DNA from: JAJVID01 sp050247435
GTDB lineage: Bacteria > Acidobacteriota > Blastocatellia > RBC074
NCBI GenBank assembly: GCA_050247435.1
Contig: JBFWUF010000013.1
Location: 69,263 to 133,262 of the forward strand
DNA: 64,000 bases
Reading direction: 5' to 3'
The position numbers were made by a program, and so were the translations under genes. Shown piece after piece: positions 17,452 through 24,911 of this stretch (positions are counted from its first letter, which is position 1; each line of letters begins with the position of its first letter). Below the pieces are notes generated by a model. That model did no database searches and was not told the DNA's origin. It was given only the letters and a program-made list of their open reading frames with translations.

Positions 17452-17717
17452 AGATTTTTTCCTCTTAAATTTAGACTTGACGGCATATTGGAGGGGGCAA
17501 AATGCCAGACTGACGCTTAGCAGGCGTCAGCCGTGCGACACTACAATTTTTGGCATTGCGAGTCTGGATTTCTTCAGGATTTTTTTTGGAGTTTTATGAG
17601 CAAATAACACCGCTTGATGGCAATCCCGTCGTTGGATATATTCCGAGGCGCTCAGGCCTGGATTTTTTTTGGATTTCGGTGGATTGCGACAAGGTAGACG
17701 AATACGGGGGACTCACT
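17452..17717. promoter_or_regulatory. Divergent control region between lectin-peptidase and membrane regulator
   Basis: This 266-bp spacer contains the palindrome CTGACGC-N7-GCGTCAG (17510-17530) and two identical direct repeats GGATTTTTTTTGGA at 17577-17590 and 17660-17673, 83 bp apart, about eight helical turns. Open frames entering it on the plus strand lack a start signal. No clear promoter boxes were assigned. Confidence 0.45.
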
Positions 17718-19025
17718 GTGAGCCATCAACTACAAAAGACGAGAGAAATTTACCGCTTTAGTGTGTTTCGGCTGGATGTGCAGGAGCGTTGTCTCCGGGC
17801 TGGCGAGGAACGCATTTCCCTCACGCCCAAACAATTCGACCTGCTGACTTATTTCGTCGAACACGCCGGGCGTGTGATGAAAAAGAGTGAACTGCTCGAT
17901 GCGGTTTGGGCGGACGCCTATGTCGAGGAAACCACGCTGGCGCGCAATGTTTCCTGGCTGAGAAAAACAATCGGAGAATACGCGGACGGAGAATCCTATG
18001 TCGAAACTGTTGCGAAGATCGGCTATCGGTTTAAAGCAAAAGTTACACGCTCTGACGAAAACGCGCTGATCGTCGAAGAACAAACCGTTCCGTATTCTCG
18101 CGGCGAGGAAACTCTTACGCTTGATGGCGCGACGGCGGCGGATGAAGCGGAGGAGACGGACAATGAAGAAGCGGAAAAGACGAATTCCTTTTCGCAAAAC
18201 ATTCCGTCCTCCCGTCGCCCCTTATACGCTTTGGCTTTTCTTTTCATTGGCCTGCCTTTCGTCGCGCTCGGAATGTATTCTTCTCTTTACCGAAGCGACT
18301 CCAAAGCTATCGCGCAACCTGTCAACGAAATCAAGGTTCAGCCGGGAGCCAGCATGAATGTTTCCGCCGATGGATATAATCAACGCGGCATATCGGAAAA
18401 AGCCATGCTCAAGGTTGGCTCCATCGTCAGTCTGCGAAACCAGTATTCCAACGATGCAGGTTATCTTGACGCCTGGGGACTGGTCAGGAACAAACCTGAA
18501 TTCTCGATTGTTCCGACTGAAACGATGTTCGTTTCAACCCACCCAAACCCAAACAGAGACAATGGCTCCGGGAGTTGGGAGATTGTTTCCGCGGCCGGGA
18601 AAAGAGACGGCGAGATGCTTGTGTATGGCGACAAAATCCACTTGAGAAATATGTATCCCGGCGCCGGATACCTTGATAATTGCGGCTGGATCAAGGATAT
18701 GCCGGTTTACAAGGACTTTGTTAAAGTCGAAAAGTTTGCTGTGTTCACCACTTATTCCGAAGACCGTGATAACGGAACCGGTACATGGATCGTCAGTTCA
18801 GATAACAAATTCGACGGAAATCCGGTGCTTGAAGGAGACGGCATCGTGCTCGAAAACGGTTTACCCGGCGGAGGCTTCCTTGACACTGCTGGTCGCGTGA
18901 ACGACCTGCCAGCGTTCAATGACTACGATGGCTCACTGCTCGTATTCATTCACAAAGCATCCACCAGCCGCCGCCCTAACTCCGGCATTTGGGTTATCTC
19001 CGGCAGCAAGGCAACTCTCAAATAG
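17718..19025 (+). CDS. Membrane-anchored winged-helix regulator with three-repeat extracytoplasmic domain
   Basis: A 435-residue protein. Residues 11-108 are an OmpR/PhoB-type winged helix (YRFSVFRLDVQERCLRAG, LTPKQFDLLTYFVEHAGRV, VEETTLARNVSWLRKTIGE, YVETVAKIGYRF), the DNA-binding domain used by CadC/ToxR-like proteins. An acidic linker (about 128-156) leads to one transmembrane helix (168-190). The exterior has three repeats of about 69 residues at 233-291, 302-360 and 371-429, each reading G..I.LRN.Y..GYLD..G, then RDNGSGSW.I or similar; this could be a trefoil-like ligand-binding fold. GTG 17718 is chosen because GGGGG lies 7 bases upstream and the winged helix starts there; the frame further upstream looks non-coding. 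It probably senses an external ligand and controls the divergent lectin-peptidase gene. Confidence 0.8.
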   Translation: MSHQLQKTREIYRFSVFRLDVQERCLRAGEERISLTPKQFDLLTYFVEHAGRVMKKSELLDAVWADAYVEETTLARNVSWLRKTIGEYADGESYVETVAKIGYRFKAKVTRSDENALIVEEQTVPYSRGEETLTLDGATAADEAEETDNEEAEKTNSFSQNIPSSRRPLYALAFLFIGLPFVALGMYSSLYRSDSKAIAQPVNEIKVQPGASMNVSADGYNQRGISEKAMLKVGSIVSLRNQYSNDAGYLDAWGLVRNKPEFSIVPTETMFVSTHPNPNRDNGSGSWEIVSAAGKRDGEMLVYGDKIHLRNMYPGAGYLDNCGWIKDMPVYKDFVKVEKFAVFTTYSEDRDNGTGTWIVSSDNKFDGNPVLEGDGIVLENGLPGGGFLDTAGRVNDLPAFNDYDGSLLVFIHKASTSRRPNSGIWVISGSKATLK

Positions 19026-19056
19026 GCGGATGACGCTCTTCCCCACATGCCCGTTT

Positions 19057-19572
19057 TCATTCATCGGCCACAGCGACGGCCTCGACTTCGAGCAGGTATT
19101 CCGGGCGAACAAGCTGTTTCACCACGACCAGTGTGCTGGCGGGCGGAGCTTCCAGGTTGATGTAGCTGTTCCGAACCTCGCGCAACGCCTGCATCTCCGA
19201 CGCGTCGGCGAGATAGAAGTTGAGCTTGACCACGTCCTTGAACGTCGCGCCGCCTTCGGCCAGGCGCGCTTTCAGATTTTCAAAAACCTGTTTCACCTGC
19301 GCCCGAAAATCGCCCGCGCCTACCAGCTTGCCCGCCGCGTCAACCGAGATTTGCCCTGAGATGTATAGCGTGCGGCCGCCGCGCGCTTCAACGACGTGTG
19401 AATAACCGGCGGGAGCGCGGTTGATGAAACGAAGCTTCGCCTGTGATTCCAACATGGTCTTTTTCCCTTTCTGTTTTTGAATCAATTCGGCGCTGAGGCT
19501 CGCGCCGAAGCCGACGACGCACAGCAGCAGCGACATGACGAGCGCTCTTTTTGCCGTCACGGTAGTGTTCAT
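19057..19572 (-). CDS. Exported RidA/YjgF/UK114-family protein
   Basis: A 171-residue protein. Residues 1-28 are a probable Sec signal (KRALVMSLLLCVVGFGASLSA). The RidA domain follows, with GRTLYISGQISVD, FRAQVKQVFENLKARLAEGGATFKDVVKLNFYLAD and a terminal RPEYLLEVEAVAV holding the conserved Arg that binds the substrate carboxylate in enamine/imine deaminases. RidA proteins are usually cytosolic, so export is unusual, although annotated in several environmental bacteria. An internal ATG (LESQAKLRF) would give a signal-less form. ATG 19572 has AGGAAATCGAAC upstream. It follows the alpha/beta hydrolase gene by 35 bases and may help convert an unstable imine made by the upstream amidohydrolase. 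Confidence 0.85.
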   Translation of the reverse strand: MNTTVTAKRALVMSLLLCVVGFGASLSAELIQKQKGKKTMLESQAKLRFINRAPAGYSHVVEARGGRTLYISGQISVDAAGKLVGAGDFRAQVKQVFENLKARLAEGGATFKDVVKLNFYLADASEMQALREVRNSYINLEAPPASTLVVVKQLVRPEYLLEVEAVAVADE

Positions 19573-19607
19573 GTTCGATTTCCTTTTGTTCGGGTTAGGG
19601 GTGAAGG

Positions 19608-20534
19608 TCATTTCTTTGAATGCCGCCGGATAAGTTGCAGGACGCGGCGATTGAAGATTTCCGGCTGTTCCCAATACGCCGAGTGCCCGGCCTCAGGCAC
19701 GATGACCGATTCCGCATGCTTGATGCGCGCCGCGAACATCCGCAGCACCGACGGCGGCGTGTACAAGTCAGAATCGCCGGTCATCAACAGCACCGGCATT
19801 TTCAGCGTTTCCAGCGCGGCGAAGGTAATTCGATTGCGCATCTTTTGCGCCGCCGGGCGTGGCCCTTCTGACCGGCTCACCTTTTCCAAATCCACCCAGC
19901 GTTGCGTGCCTGCCGGGTTGTCGGCTCGATAGGATGGGCTTAGCTCACGGATTTCCGGCGGCAACGCGTCAAACTGCGGCGGGCGTAGCCTGCGCCCCAA
20001 TTCCGCATAATCCCGATCCTGCACTCCGCCTGTGGTATTGGCGATGACCAGACTGCGGATTCGTTCGGGAAAGGACAGTGCGAAGTCCAGCGAAGTAATC
20101 GCGCCCGCCGCCGTGCCGACCAGATGGATGCGGTCGAGCTTCAGGTGATCCAACAGCGCCTTCAAATCGTCAGCGGCGGCGCCGGGCGCAACTGCCGCAT
20201 CAACCACTGTCTGGCCATAACCGCGCCGGTCGTAAGCGATGAAGCGATAGCCGGCTTTGGTGAACACGGGAATCTGGTGTTCCCACACGCGGCGGCTGCC
20301 GGTTCCGGCATGCATGAAAACCACTGGTTGCCCCGTCCCGCCGCTGTCCAGGTAGCAGATTCGCACGCCGGGAAGGTCGGCGAATTTTTCCGGCAAGGGA
20401 GAGGCAGGAGCCGCCGCCTGCGACTCCTGAACCGCGAGCGCGGGTTGATTGAGCGGAGCCTGGCAGATCAGCAGCGCCGCGATGATCGCCACGCCGCCGC
20501 GCCGTAAAATCAGGCATTGATAGTTTCGCTTCAT
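19608..20534 (-). CDS. Exported alpha/beta hydrolase-fold protein lacking the nucleophilic serine
   Basis: A 308-residue protein with a signal peptide (about 1-35). It has a clear alpha/beta hydrolase fold: VVFMHAGTGSRRVWEHQIP, FIAYDRRGYGQT, and LLMTGDSDLYTPP (acid Asp) with VIVPEAGHSAYWEQPE (His) at the end. The nucleophile elbow, normally G-x-S-x-G, reads LVGTAAGAITS, so the catalytic position (residue 142) is Ala. The codon is unambiguous (GCG). The protein may be a non-hydrolytic member such as a lyase, dehydratase or binding protein, or may use another residue. It sits 5 bases after the amidohydrolase gene and 35 bases before the RidA gene, so all three are probably co-transcribed. Confidence 0.82.
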   Translation of the reverse strand: MKRNYQCLILRRGGVAIIAALLICQAPLNQPALAVQESQAAAPASPLPEKFADLPGVRICYLDSGGTGQPVVFMHAGTGSRRVWEHQIPVFTKAGYRFIAYDRRGYGQTVVDAAVAPGAAADDLKALLDHLKLDRIHLVGTAAGAITSLDFALSFPERIRSLVIANTTGGVQDRDYAELGRRLRPPQFDALPPEIRELSPSYRADNPAGTQRWVDLEKVSRSEGPRPAAQKMRNRITFAALETLKMPVLLMTGDSDLYTPPSVLRMFAARIKHAESVIVPEAGHSAYWEQPEIFNRRVLQLIRRHSKK

Positions 20535-20539
20535 TATCT

Positions 20540-21862
20540 TTACCGCGGGTTTCGCGGCGGTGGCGCGGGTGTCACCGCGTCCCAGCGAGCGTCACCGGTC
20601 CGCCTGTAATCGCGCGGCAATTTGTCCCAGTCGGGTCGTGTCAGGCCGTTCAGATCGTAGACCACTTTCCCTTCGCGCAGCGTCAACTCGCAGGTGAGTT
20701 TCTGCGTGCCGCGCAATCGCGCGCCATTCATATCGGTAAATCCAAAATTGCCTTTCTCAAGCTTGAAGACCGCGAGATCAGCCACCGCACCGGGGGAAAG
20801 TTGTCCCAATTCCTCGTGCTTAATCTCGCGCGCCGGATTCCACGTCGAGCGCAGAATCACTTCGTCAAGTGGCATGCCCATCGCCAGAAACTTGTCCATC
20901 ACATTGAGCATGTCTTTCATCCCCGCGTTCATGCTTCCGATGTGCAGGTCGGTCGAAATGGAATCGGGAATGAAGCCCTCTTTCATCGCTGGTACGGCAA
21001 CCCGCCATAAAAAGCTGCCTCCGCCGTGCCCCACGTCAAAAATGACGCCACGCTTTCTGCCTTCCCAAAGCCCGGGATTCACTTTACCCGATTCGAGCAG
21101 TTCATTGCGCAGCCCCGAATAAACGTGCGTATAGATGTCGCCGGGCCGCAGCTTCTTGGTCACGAGTTCACTTACCGGGCGTTTATCAGGGTGATTGGCG
21201 CCGAAGTCCACCATGACAGGAATATTCGCTGTCGTACCCGCTTCGACGGCGCGCTCAACCGGCGCCCATTCCGGCCCGGCGTAGTGGGCCGTCTTGATGC
21301 CGATGATCAAGCCGGGATAACGGAGAGCCATTTCCGCCGTCGGCTTGGCTTCCATGTCGGCCAGGTTCTGCTCAAACTTTCCGCCGCGCATGCCGTTGCC
21401 GACGATATTGAGAAAGGCCAGAACGCGCGTCTTGGAGCGATCAATCACGCGTTGCTTGAAGTCCTCGAAATTGCGCCAGCCTGCGCCGCCAGCGTCAGCC
21501 ACCGTAGTCACGCCCACGCGAAACGTGAACCCGTCGGGATAGACGCTGTTATCACCGGCATACGAACCTCGTTCGCCCGTGCCCGTGTAGACGTGAACGT
21601 GAATGTCAATCAGACCCGGCGTGACATGGTAGCCCGCGACGTCCACCACCTTTAGCGCGTCGGCAGGATTGATTTGGGCGGCGACGGCGGCAACCTTGCC
21701 GTCTTTAATCGCCACATCACGAATGGCGCTGATTTTGTTTTTGGGATCAATAACGTGGCCGCCCTTCAAGAGGAGGTCATACTTTTGCTGTGCGAAGACG
21801 TTACTCGTCCAGCAAAGAGCAATCAACATCACTACAAAGATACGTTGTTTCATAGGGATCAT
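20540..21862 (-). CDS. Exported amidohydrolase/deacetylase-family metallohydrolase (dihydroorotase-like)
   Basis: A 440-residue protein with a Sec signal (about 5-24, ending VFAQQ). The amidohydrolase metal ligands can be followed: PGLIDIHVHVYTG (His88, His90), a Lys in IIGIKTAHYAG probably carbamylated, THVYSG and STDLHIGS; LSPGAVADLAVF is the C-terminal beta-sandwich return. The closest described group is the amidohydrolase/deacetylase family related to dihydroorotase and N-acetylamino-acid deacetylases. ATG 21862 is annotated; ATG 21853 is equally possible because neither has a clear Shine-Dalgarno. It leads a three-gene operon with the Ser-less hydrolase and RidA protein, suggesting breakdown of a cyclic or acylated nitrogen compound. 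Confidence 0.87.
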   Translation of the reverse strand: MIPMKQRIFVVMLIALCWTSNVFAQQKYDLLLKGGHVIDPKNKISAIRDVAIKDGKVAAVAAQINPADALKVVDVAGYHVTPGLIDIHVHVYTGTGERGSYAGDNSVYPDGFTFRVGVTTVADAGGAGWRNFEDFKQRVIDRSKTRVLAFLNIVGNGMRGGKFEQNLADMEAKPTAEMALRYPGLIIGIKTAHYAGPEWAPVERAVEAGTTANIPVMVDFGANHPDKRPVSELVTKKLRPGDIYTHVYSGLRNELLESGKVNPGLWEGRKRGVIFDVGHGGGSFLWRVAVPAMKEGFIPDSISTDLHIGSMNAGMKDMLNVMDKFLAMGMPLDEVILRSTWNPAREIKHEELGQLSPGAVADLAVFKLEKGNFGFTDMNGARLRGTQKLTCELTLREGKVVYDLNGLTRPDWDKLPRDYRRTGDARWDAVTPAPPPRNPR

Positions 21863-21958
21863 TATGAGTTAGCTTGCTACCATTGATCGTAACCGAGCAG
21901 CGCAACGACTGCCGCTCAGCAAAAACATAAAATCAAATTTGGCTGCGTTCGGTTCTTA

Positions 21959-22243
21959 TTACTCCTTCAACTTTTTCGGCTCTGAGTTTATGCGCTCCAG
22001 CACACCCGGCTGCTCACCTTCAAAATGCTGGTAACGCTGCAAGTCCTCATCACTAAAATCGACAGCAAGTTGTAGATGGTGGCAACGAAGGCAACCGTAG
22101 GCGCGGATACTGCGAGCGCCAGCCCCGAATATACTTTTCCAGATGGAGACCGCTGCCAGCTTAAAGGCTGTCGTGCCTCCGCCCGAAGTCTCCAGCAGAG
22201 TGCCTTCAACAAGCGCGGAACTATCACAGGCTACACACTTCAT
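21959..22243 (-). CDS. Small zinc-ribbon protein
   Basis: A 94-residue protein with two CxxC knuckles: MKCVACDSS at the start and YGCLRCHHLQL at about residues 49-59. The middle is a short beta-rich stretch with GGGTTAFKL, a layout of small zinc-ribbon proteins seen in many environmental bacteria and without assigned function. The rest is acidic and helical (VDFSDEDLQRYQHFEGEQ). It stands alone between the amidohydrolase operon and an isomerase gene, both on the same strand. No Shine-Dalgarno stands out. Function unknown. Confidence 0.7.
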   Translation of the reverse strand: MKCVACDSSALVEGTLLETSGGGTTAFKLAAVSIWKSIFGAGARSIRAYGCLRCHHLQLAVDFSDEDLQRYQHFEGEQPGVLERINSEPKKLKE

Positions 22244-22310
22244 GCTTCAAATCCCCTTCAAGAAATAATAAGTTTAGCCAGATGCTACGACGGCAATGCA
22301 AAACTCCGGC

Positions 22311-23162
22311 TCAGACCTTCAGCGTCTGCAAAAAAGCGACGCCTTCTTTGGTCATTTCCATGTTCTGCTCGATGAAGTAATTTTTGACTCCGCCGGTTTT
22401 GGCCGCCGTAAACACGCGCTTCCAGTCAATGCTGCCCTTGCCGACCGCCATTGTGGTTTTGGTTTCCGCGTTCCAGTCCTGCAAGTGCATCGAGAAGAAA
22501 CGTCCGGGGTACTTCAGGAAATACTCCGCCGCGTCGAAGCCGTTTCTGATCGTAGACATCTGAAACTGAAATTTGACCAGCTTCGGATCGAGCAATTCCA
22601 GCAGAATGTCATAGGTTCGCTTGCCGTCAACTGACGAGACTTCAAAGCCTTCGTTGTGCAGTCCCTGCTGGATGCTGGCTTTGGCCGCCACGGCGGCGAT
22701 CTTGTTGTATTCGTCAGCGGCGCGCTTCACATCATCCATCGTCGGTTTGTTGCCCGCCCCCAGCGTCGCCGTAATCATCTGCTTGATGCCGACCTCTTTG
22801 GCCCAGGCAATGCTGGCGGCTTGCGTCTCGCGGAGTTCCTTCATGCTGAAATGCGCGCTCTCGCACTTGATGCCGTGATCGGCCAGCATGCGTTTGACCT
22901 CAGCGCCTTTCGGCAGTCCGGCGAAGTCGGTGTAGCCGAGCGGCGAACACAACTCAATGCGCTGAATGCCGAGGCCGGCAAACAGCTTCAGCAGGCCGGG
23001 AAAATCCTGTTTGAGCAGCGCGCGATGCGGCCAGGTCTGGCTGCCAATGGGCAAGCCCAGCGGTTTGGCTTCGACTTCCATCGCTGTCGCAGCTAGGCCA
23101 CCGGCCACCGCAGCATTCAGCGTCGCCTGCTTGCAAAATTCTCGTCTTGAAATTGTGTTCAT
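22311..23162 (-). CDS. Tat-exported sugar phosphate isomerase/epimerase-like TIM barrel
   Basis: A 283-residue protein. A twin-arginine signal SRREFCKQATLNAAVAGGLAA is followed by an AP-endonuclease-2-type TIM barrel: IGSQTWPHR, GIQRIELCSPLGY, CESAHFSM, QGLHNEGFEV (His, Glu), VKFQFQMST, MHLQDWNAE and YFIEQNME. The Glu and His residues at strand ends fit a divalent-metal isomerase. Residue Q in the FQFQMS stretch occupies the place where many relatives have D, so metal coordination may differ. ATG 23162 is preferred because AAGGAG lies just upstream; the longer frame to 23249 is not needed. Substrate unknown; periplasmic isomerases like this recur at 58500 and near MocA oxidoreductases. Confidence 0.85.
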   Translation of the reverse strand: MNTISRREFCKQATLNAAVAGGLAATAMEVEAKPLGLPIGSQTWPHRALLKQDFPGLLKLFAGLGIQRIELCSPLGYTDFAGLPKGAEVKRMLADHGIKCESAHFSMKELRETQAASIAWAKEVGIKQMITATLGAGNKPTMDDVKRAADEYNKIAAVAAKASIQQGLHNEGFEVSSVDGKRTYDILLELLDPKLVKFQFQMSTIRNGFDAAEYFLKYPGRFFSMHLQDWNAETKTTMAVGKGSIDWKRVFTAAKTGGVKNYFIEQNMEMTKEGVAFLQTLKV

Positions 23163-23220
23163 ACATTTCTCCTTATTCGGCGGCCCCCAGCGCACCCGAG
23201 ACCGCGATCCGACACATGAG

Positions 23221-23877
23221 TTAGTTTGGCGCCCATCGGTCTTGATCAAACCCGGCCGCGTAGAACCGCCAGTACCAAAACAGCGCCATCAGACACGCAT
23301 TCGTCATCACCCCGAGCAGGGCCAACGACCGCTCGCCCTTACCTCTGACCACCGCGACGCCACCCGCCGCAAAGCCTGCTACCAAACACAGTCCCATCAC
23401 GACCACGCCGCCGCGTGATATCTGCTCGACCTCGCTCATCGTCACATTGCCCCAACCGCGCATCATTGCCTGCAGCAGCACAACGCCGAGTGCGCCGACC
23501 AGCGGCGCCACCGAGGGCAGCAGTACCGACAGGATCGCCAGCCTTGGCCCCACCATCGCTCGCTTGCTCGCGAGGCCCGTATTGCTCGCCTCCTTCTCGG
23601 CGCGGCCCGCCGTCGGCACGAGACCGTCGAGCCATCGACGCCACGCCTGTTTGCACATGAAGAGGCTGCCGGCAGCCACACCAGCGAACAGACAGACCTT
23701 GAGAATGGCGACGGCGCCATAGGTCCAGCCCGGAAGCAAAGTGTTGACCGAGGCCGGCGCCGGCCGAATCAGCAGCTTATCGACGATGACCGTCGCGAGC
23801 ACCGTGCACAGTAAGGTCCCGGCGATCAGAATTGCTGACGCGATGCCCAAGTGCCATCGCGGATGTACGACTCGCAT
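23221..23877 (-). CDS. Multi-pass membrane protein of unknown function
   Basis: A 218-residue protein with about five hydrophobic segments: 12-34 (ASAILIAGTLLCTVLATVIV), 50-73 (YGAVAILKVCLFAGVAAGSLF), 113-137 (AILSVLLPSVAPLVGALGVVLL), 156-177 (GVVVMGLCLVAGFAAGGVAVV) and 183-203 (LALLGVMTNACLMALFWYW). It has no motif I recognise. The next gene downstream in the same direction of reading begins 36 bases from its start and is also a small membrane protein, so the two probably form a unit. Codon use is GC-rich like the host. Confidence 0.65.
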   Translation of the reverse strand: MRVVHPRWHLGIASAILIAGTLLCTVLATVIVDKLLIRPAPASVNTLLPGWTYGAVAILKVCLFAGVAAGSLFMCKQAWRRWLDGLVPTAGRAEKEASNTGLASKRAMVGPRLAILSVLLPSVAPLVGALGVVLLQAMMRGWGNVTMSEVEQISRGGVVVMGLCLVAGFAAGGVAVVRGKGERSLALLGVMTNACLMALFWYWRFYAAGFDQDRWAPN

Positions 23878-23913
23878 TGCCCACTCCTTTGGCGAGGCCG
23901 CCGAACTTTTGAA

Positions 23914-24297
23914 TTAGCCCTCGCGCCGGGCAAACGCATAGGCAAGCGCGCCAACGAGGAGACAAGCTCCGGCAACCAGGTCGGCGGTGAATACACGGCT
24001 GACCTGCGCGTTGTAGCCGCCGACTGACCAGGTCAGGTAAAGAAACGACAACACGCTCGCGCCGCCGCCGACGAAAGCCATCGGCTGAAGTGATGGCCGA
24101 AACGCCGCGAACACTAGAAACACGCCCAACAGACCGAAAAGCACGGCGCGATGGCGCATGAGGATCACGAGGTTCGGGTCGTCGAACCGGATGCCGTACA
24201 GCGCTGCCAGGCGGAGAGCGCCCAGGACACCGGCGAGTGGGAGCAAGTGAATCACCGCAACCACCAGGAGCATTGCAGAGACAAGATAGCGCAACAT
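23914..24297 (-). CDS. Four-helix small membrane protein
   Basis: A 127-residue protein that is almost entirely hydrophobic: helices at about 2-26 (LRYLVSAMLLVVAVIHLLPLA), 48-66 (RHRAVLFGLLGVFLVFAA), 73-93 (MAFVGGGASVLSFLYLTWS) and 100-122 (VFTADLVAGACLLVGALAYAF). The layout resembles DoxX-like or similar small four-helix membrane proteins, but no diagnostic residue pattern was found, so no function is given. ATG 24297 has GAGGAA just upstream; the longer frame to 24378 runs into a gene remnant. It precedes the five-helix membrane protein gene by 36 bases on the same strand. Confidence 0.65.
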   Translation of the reverse strand: MLRYLVSAMLLVVAVIHLLPLAGVLGALRLAALYGIRFDDPNLVILMRHRAVLFGLLGVFLVFAAFRPSLQPMAFVGGGASVLSFLYLTWSVGGYNAQVSRVFTADLVAGACLLVGALAYAFARREG

Positions 24298-24340
24298 GGG
24301 TTCCTCGCGATGGCTAACATCAGTTGAGTAATTTGGGTCC

Positions 24341-24637
24341 TTATTTTTGCATCGTCGCCGGATCGAAGACGTGGCCACCTTTGACGACGCGCCAGATTTT
24401 CAACGTATTTTTGATCTCTTGCAATGGATCGGCGTCGAGCAATAGGGCATTGCCGAGCTTGCCGGGTTCCAGCGAACCCAGATCGGCGGATGCGCCAACG
24501 GATTCCGCCGCCACTGTGGGCGCGGGCTACGTGGCTTCTGTCGTCTCAAACTCGAATGTGCGCGTAGCTTGCCTGGCCGATTGGCCGTAAGCTGTCAGGA
24601 CGAAACACTCCGCCATCACAATTGCACATACTCGCAT
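24341..24637 (-). pseudogene. Amidohydrolase remnant with large internal deletion
   Basis: The reverse strand has a normal gene start at ATG 24637 with a signal peptide (MRVCAIVMAECFVLTAYGQS) and the opening TRTFEFETTEAT typical of long TolB-propeller/amidohydrolase proteins. The frame then meets TAG and continues, in the same frame, with the C-terminal end of an amidohydrolase (AAESVGASADLGSLEPGK, LLLDADPLQEIKN, VKGGHVFDPATMQK, stop at 24341). Family members are around a thousand residues, so most of the gene is missing between two preserved ends. It is a decayed gene; the TAG could have come from a TGG Trp codon. Confidence 0.75.
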
Positions 24638-24666
24638 CACTGTTTTTTTTGAGCATGCTGACCTCG

Positions 24667-24866
24667 CTATTTGCTTTCCAACGTCTTGATGAGTTTTAGC
24701 CCTTCGACCATTGGCGGATATTCGGACAACGTCCCTTGCGGGCGGCCCCAGATCGAGAACAGATGGCCGAGCATTTGCGGCGAATCCTGTTTGTAACTGT
24801 ATTCAATCAGCATCTTCATTGCATCGAGTTTGCGCCAACTGGTCGGCAACACTCTGAAGCCTTACT
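24667..24866 (-). pseudogene. 3' fragment of a GH20 gene (second copy of the end of 31160-32236)
   Basis: The frame reads GFRVLPTSWRKLDAMKMLIE onward through HLFSIWGRPQG and LKLIKTLESK to a stop at 24667. It matches the last 63 or so residues of the intact GH20 protein at 31160 with only a handful of changes, and the DNA similarity stops abruptly near 24866, just before an in-frame TAA. Catalytic residues are absent. It lies directly downstream of the RND efflux operon, in the same orientation as the intact gene on the operon's other side. Confidence 0.9.
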
Positions 24867-24911
24867 GACATCATTGAGGCTCGATTCTGGCGCGCTCGAT
24901 ACTGCCTCAGG

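Noticed and set aside
17550..17717. N-terminal extension of the winged-helix regulator
   Set aside because: No ribosome site at 17550 and no similarity in the added residues; GTG 17718 has a G-rich site and begins at the winged helix.
24667..24866. Independent small gene of 61 codons
   Set aside because: It matches only the C-terminal end of GH20, lacks catalytic residues and has an in-frame stop at the similarity boundary.
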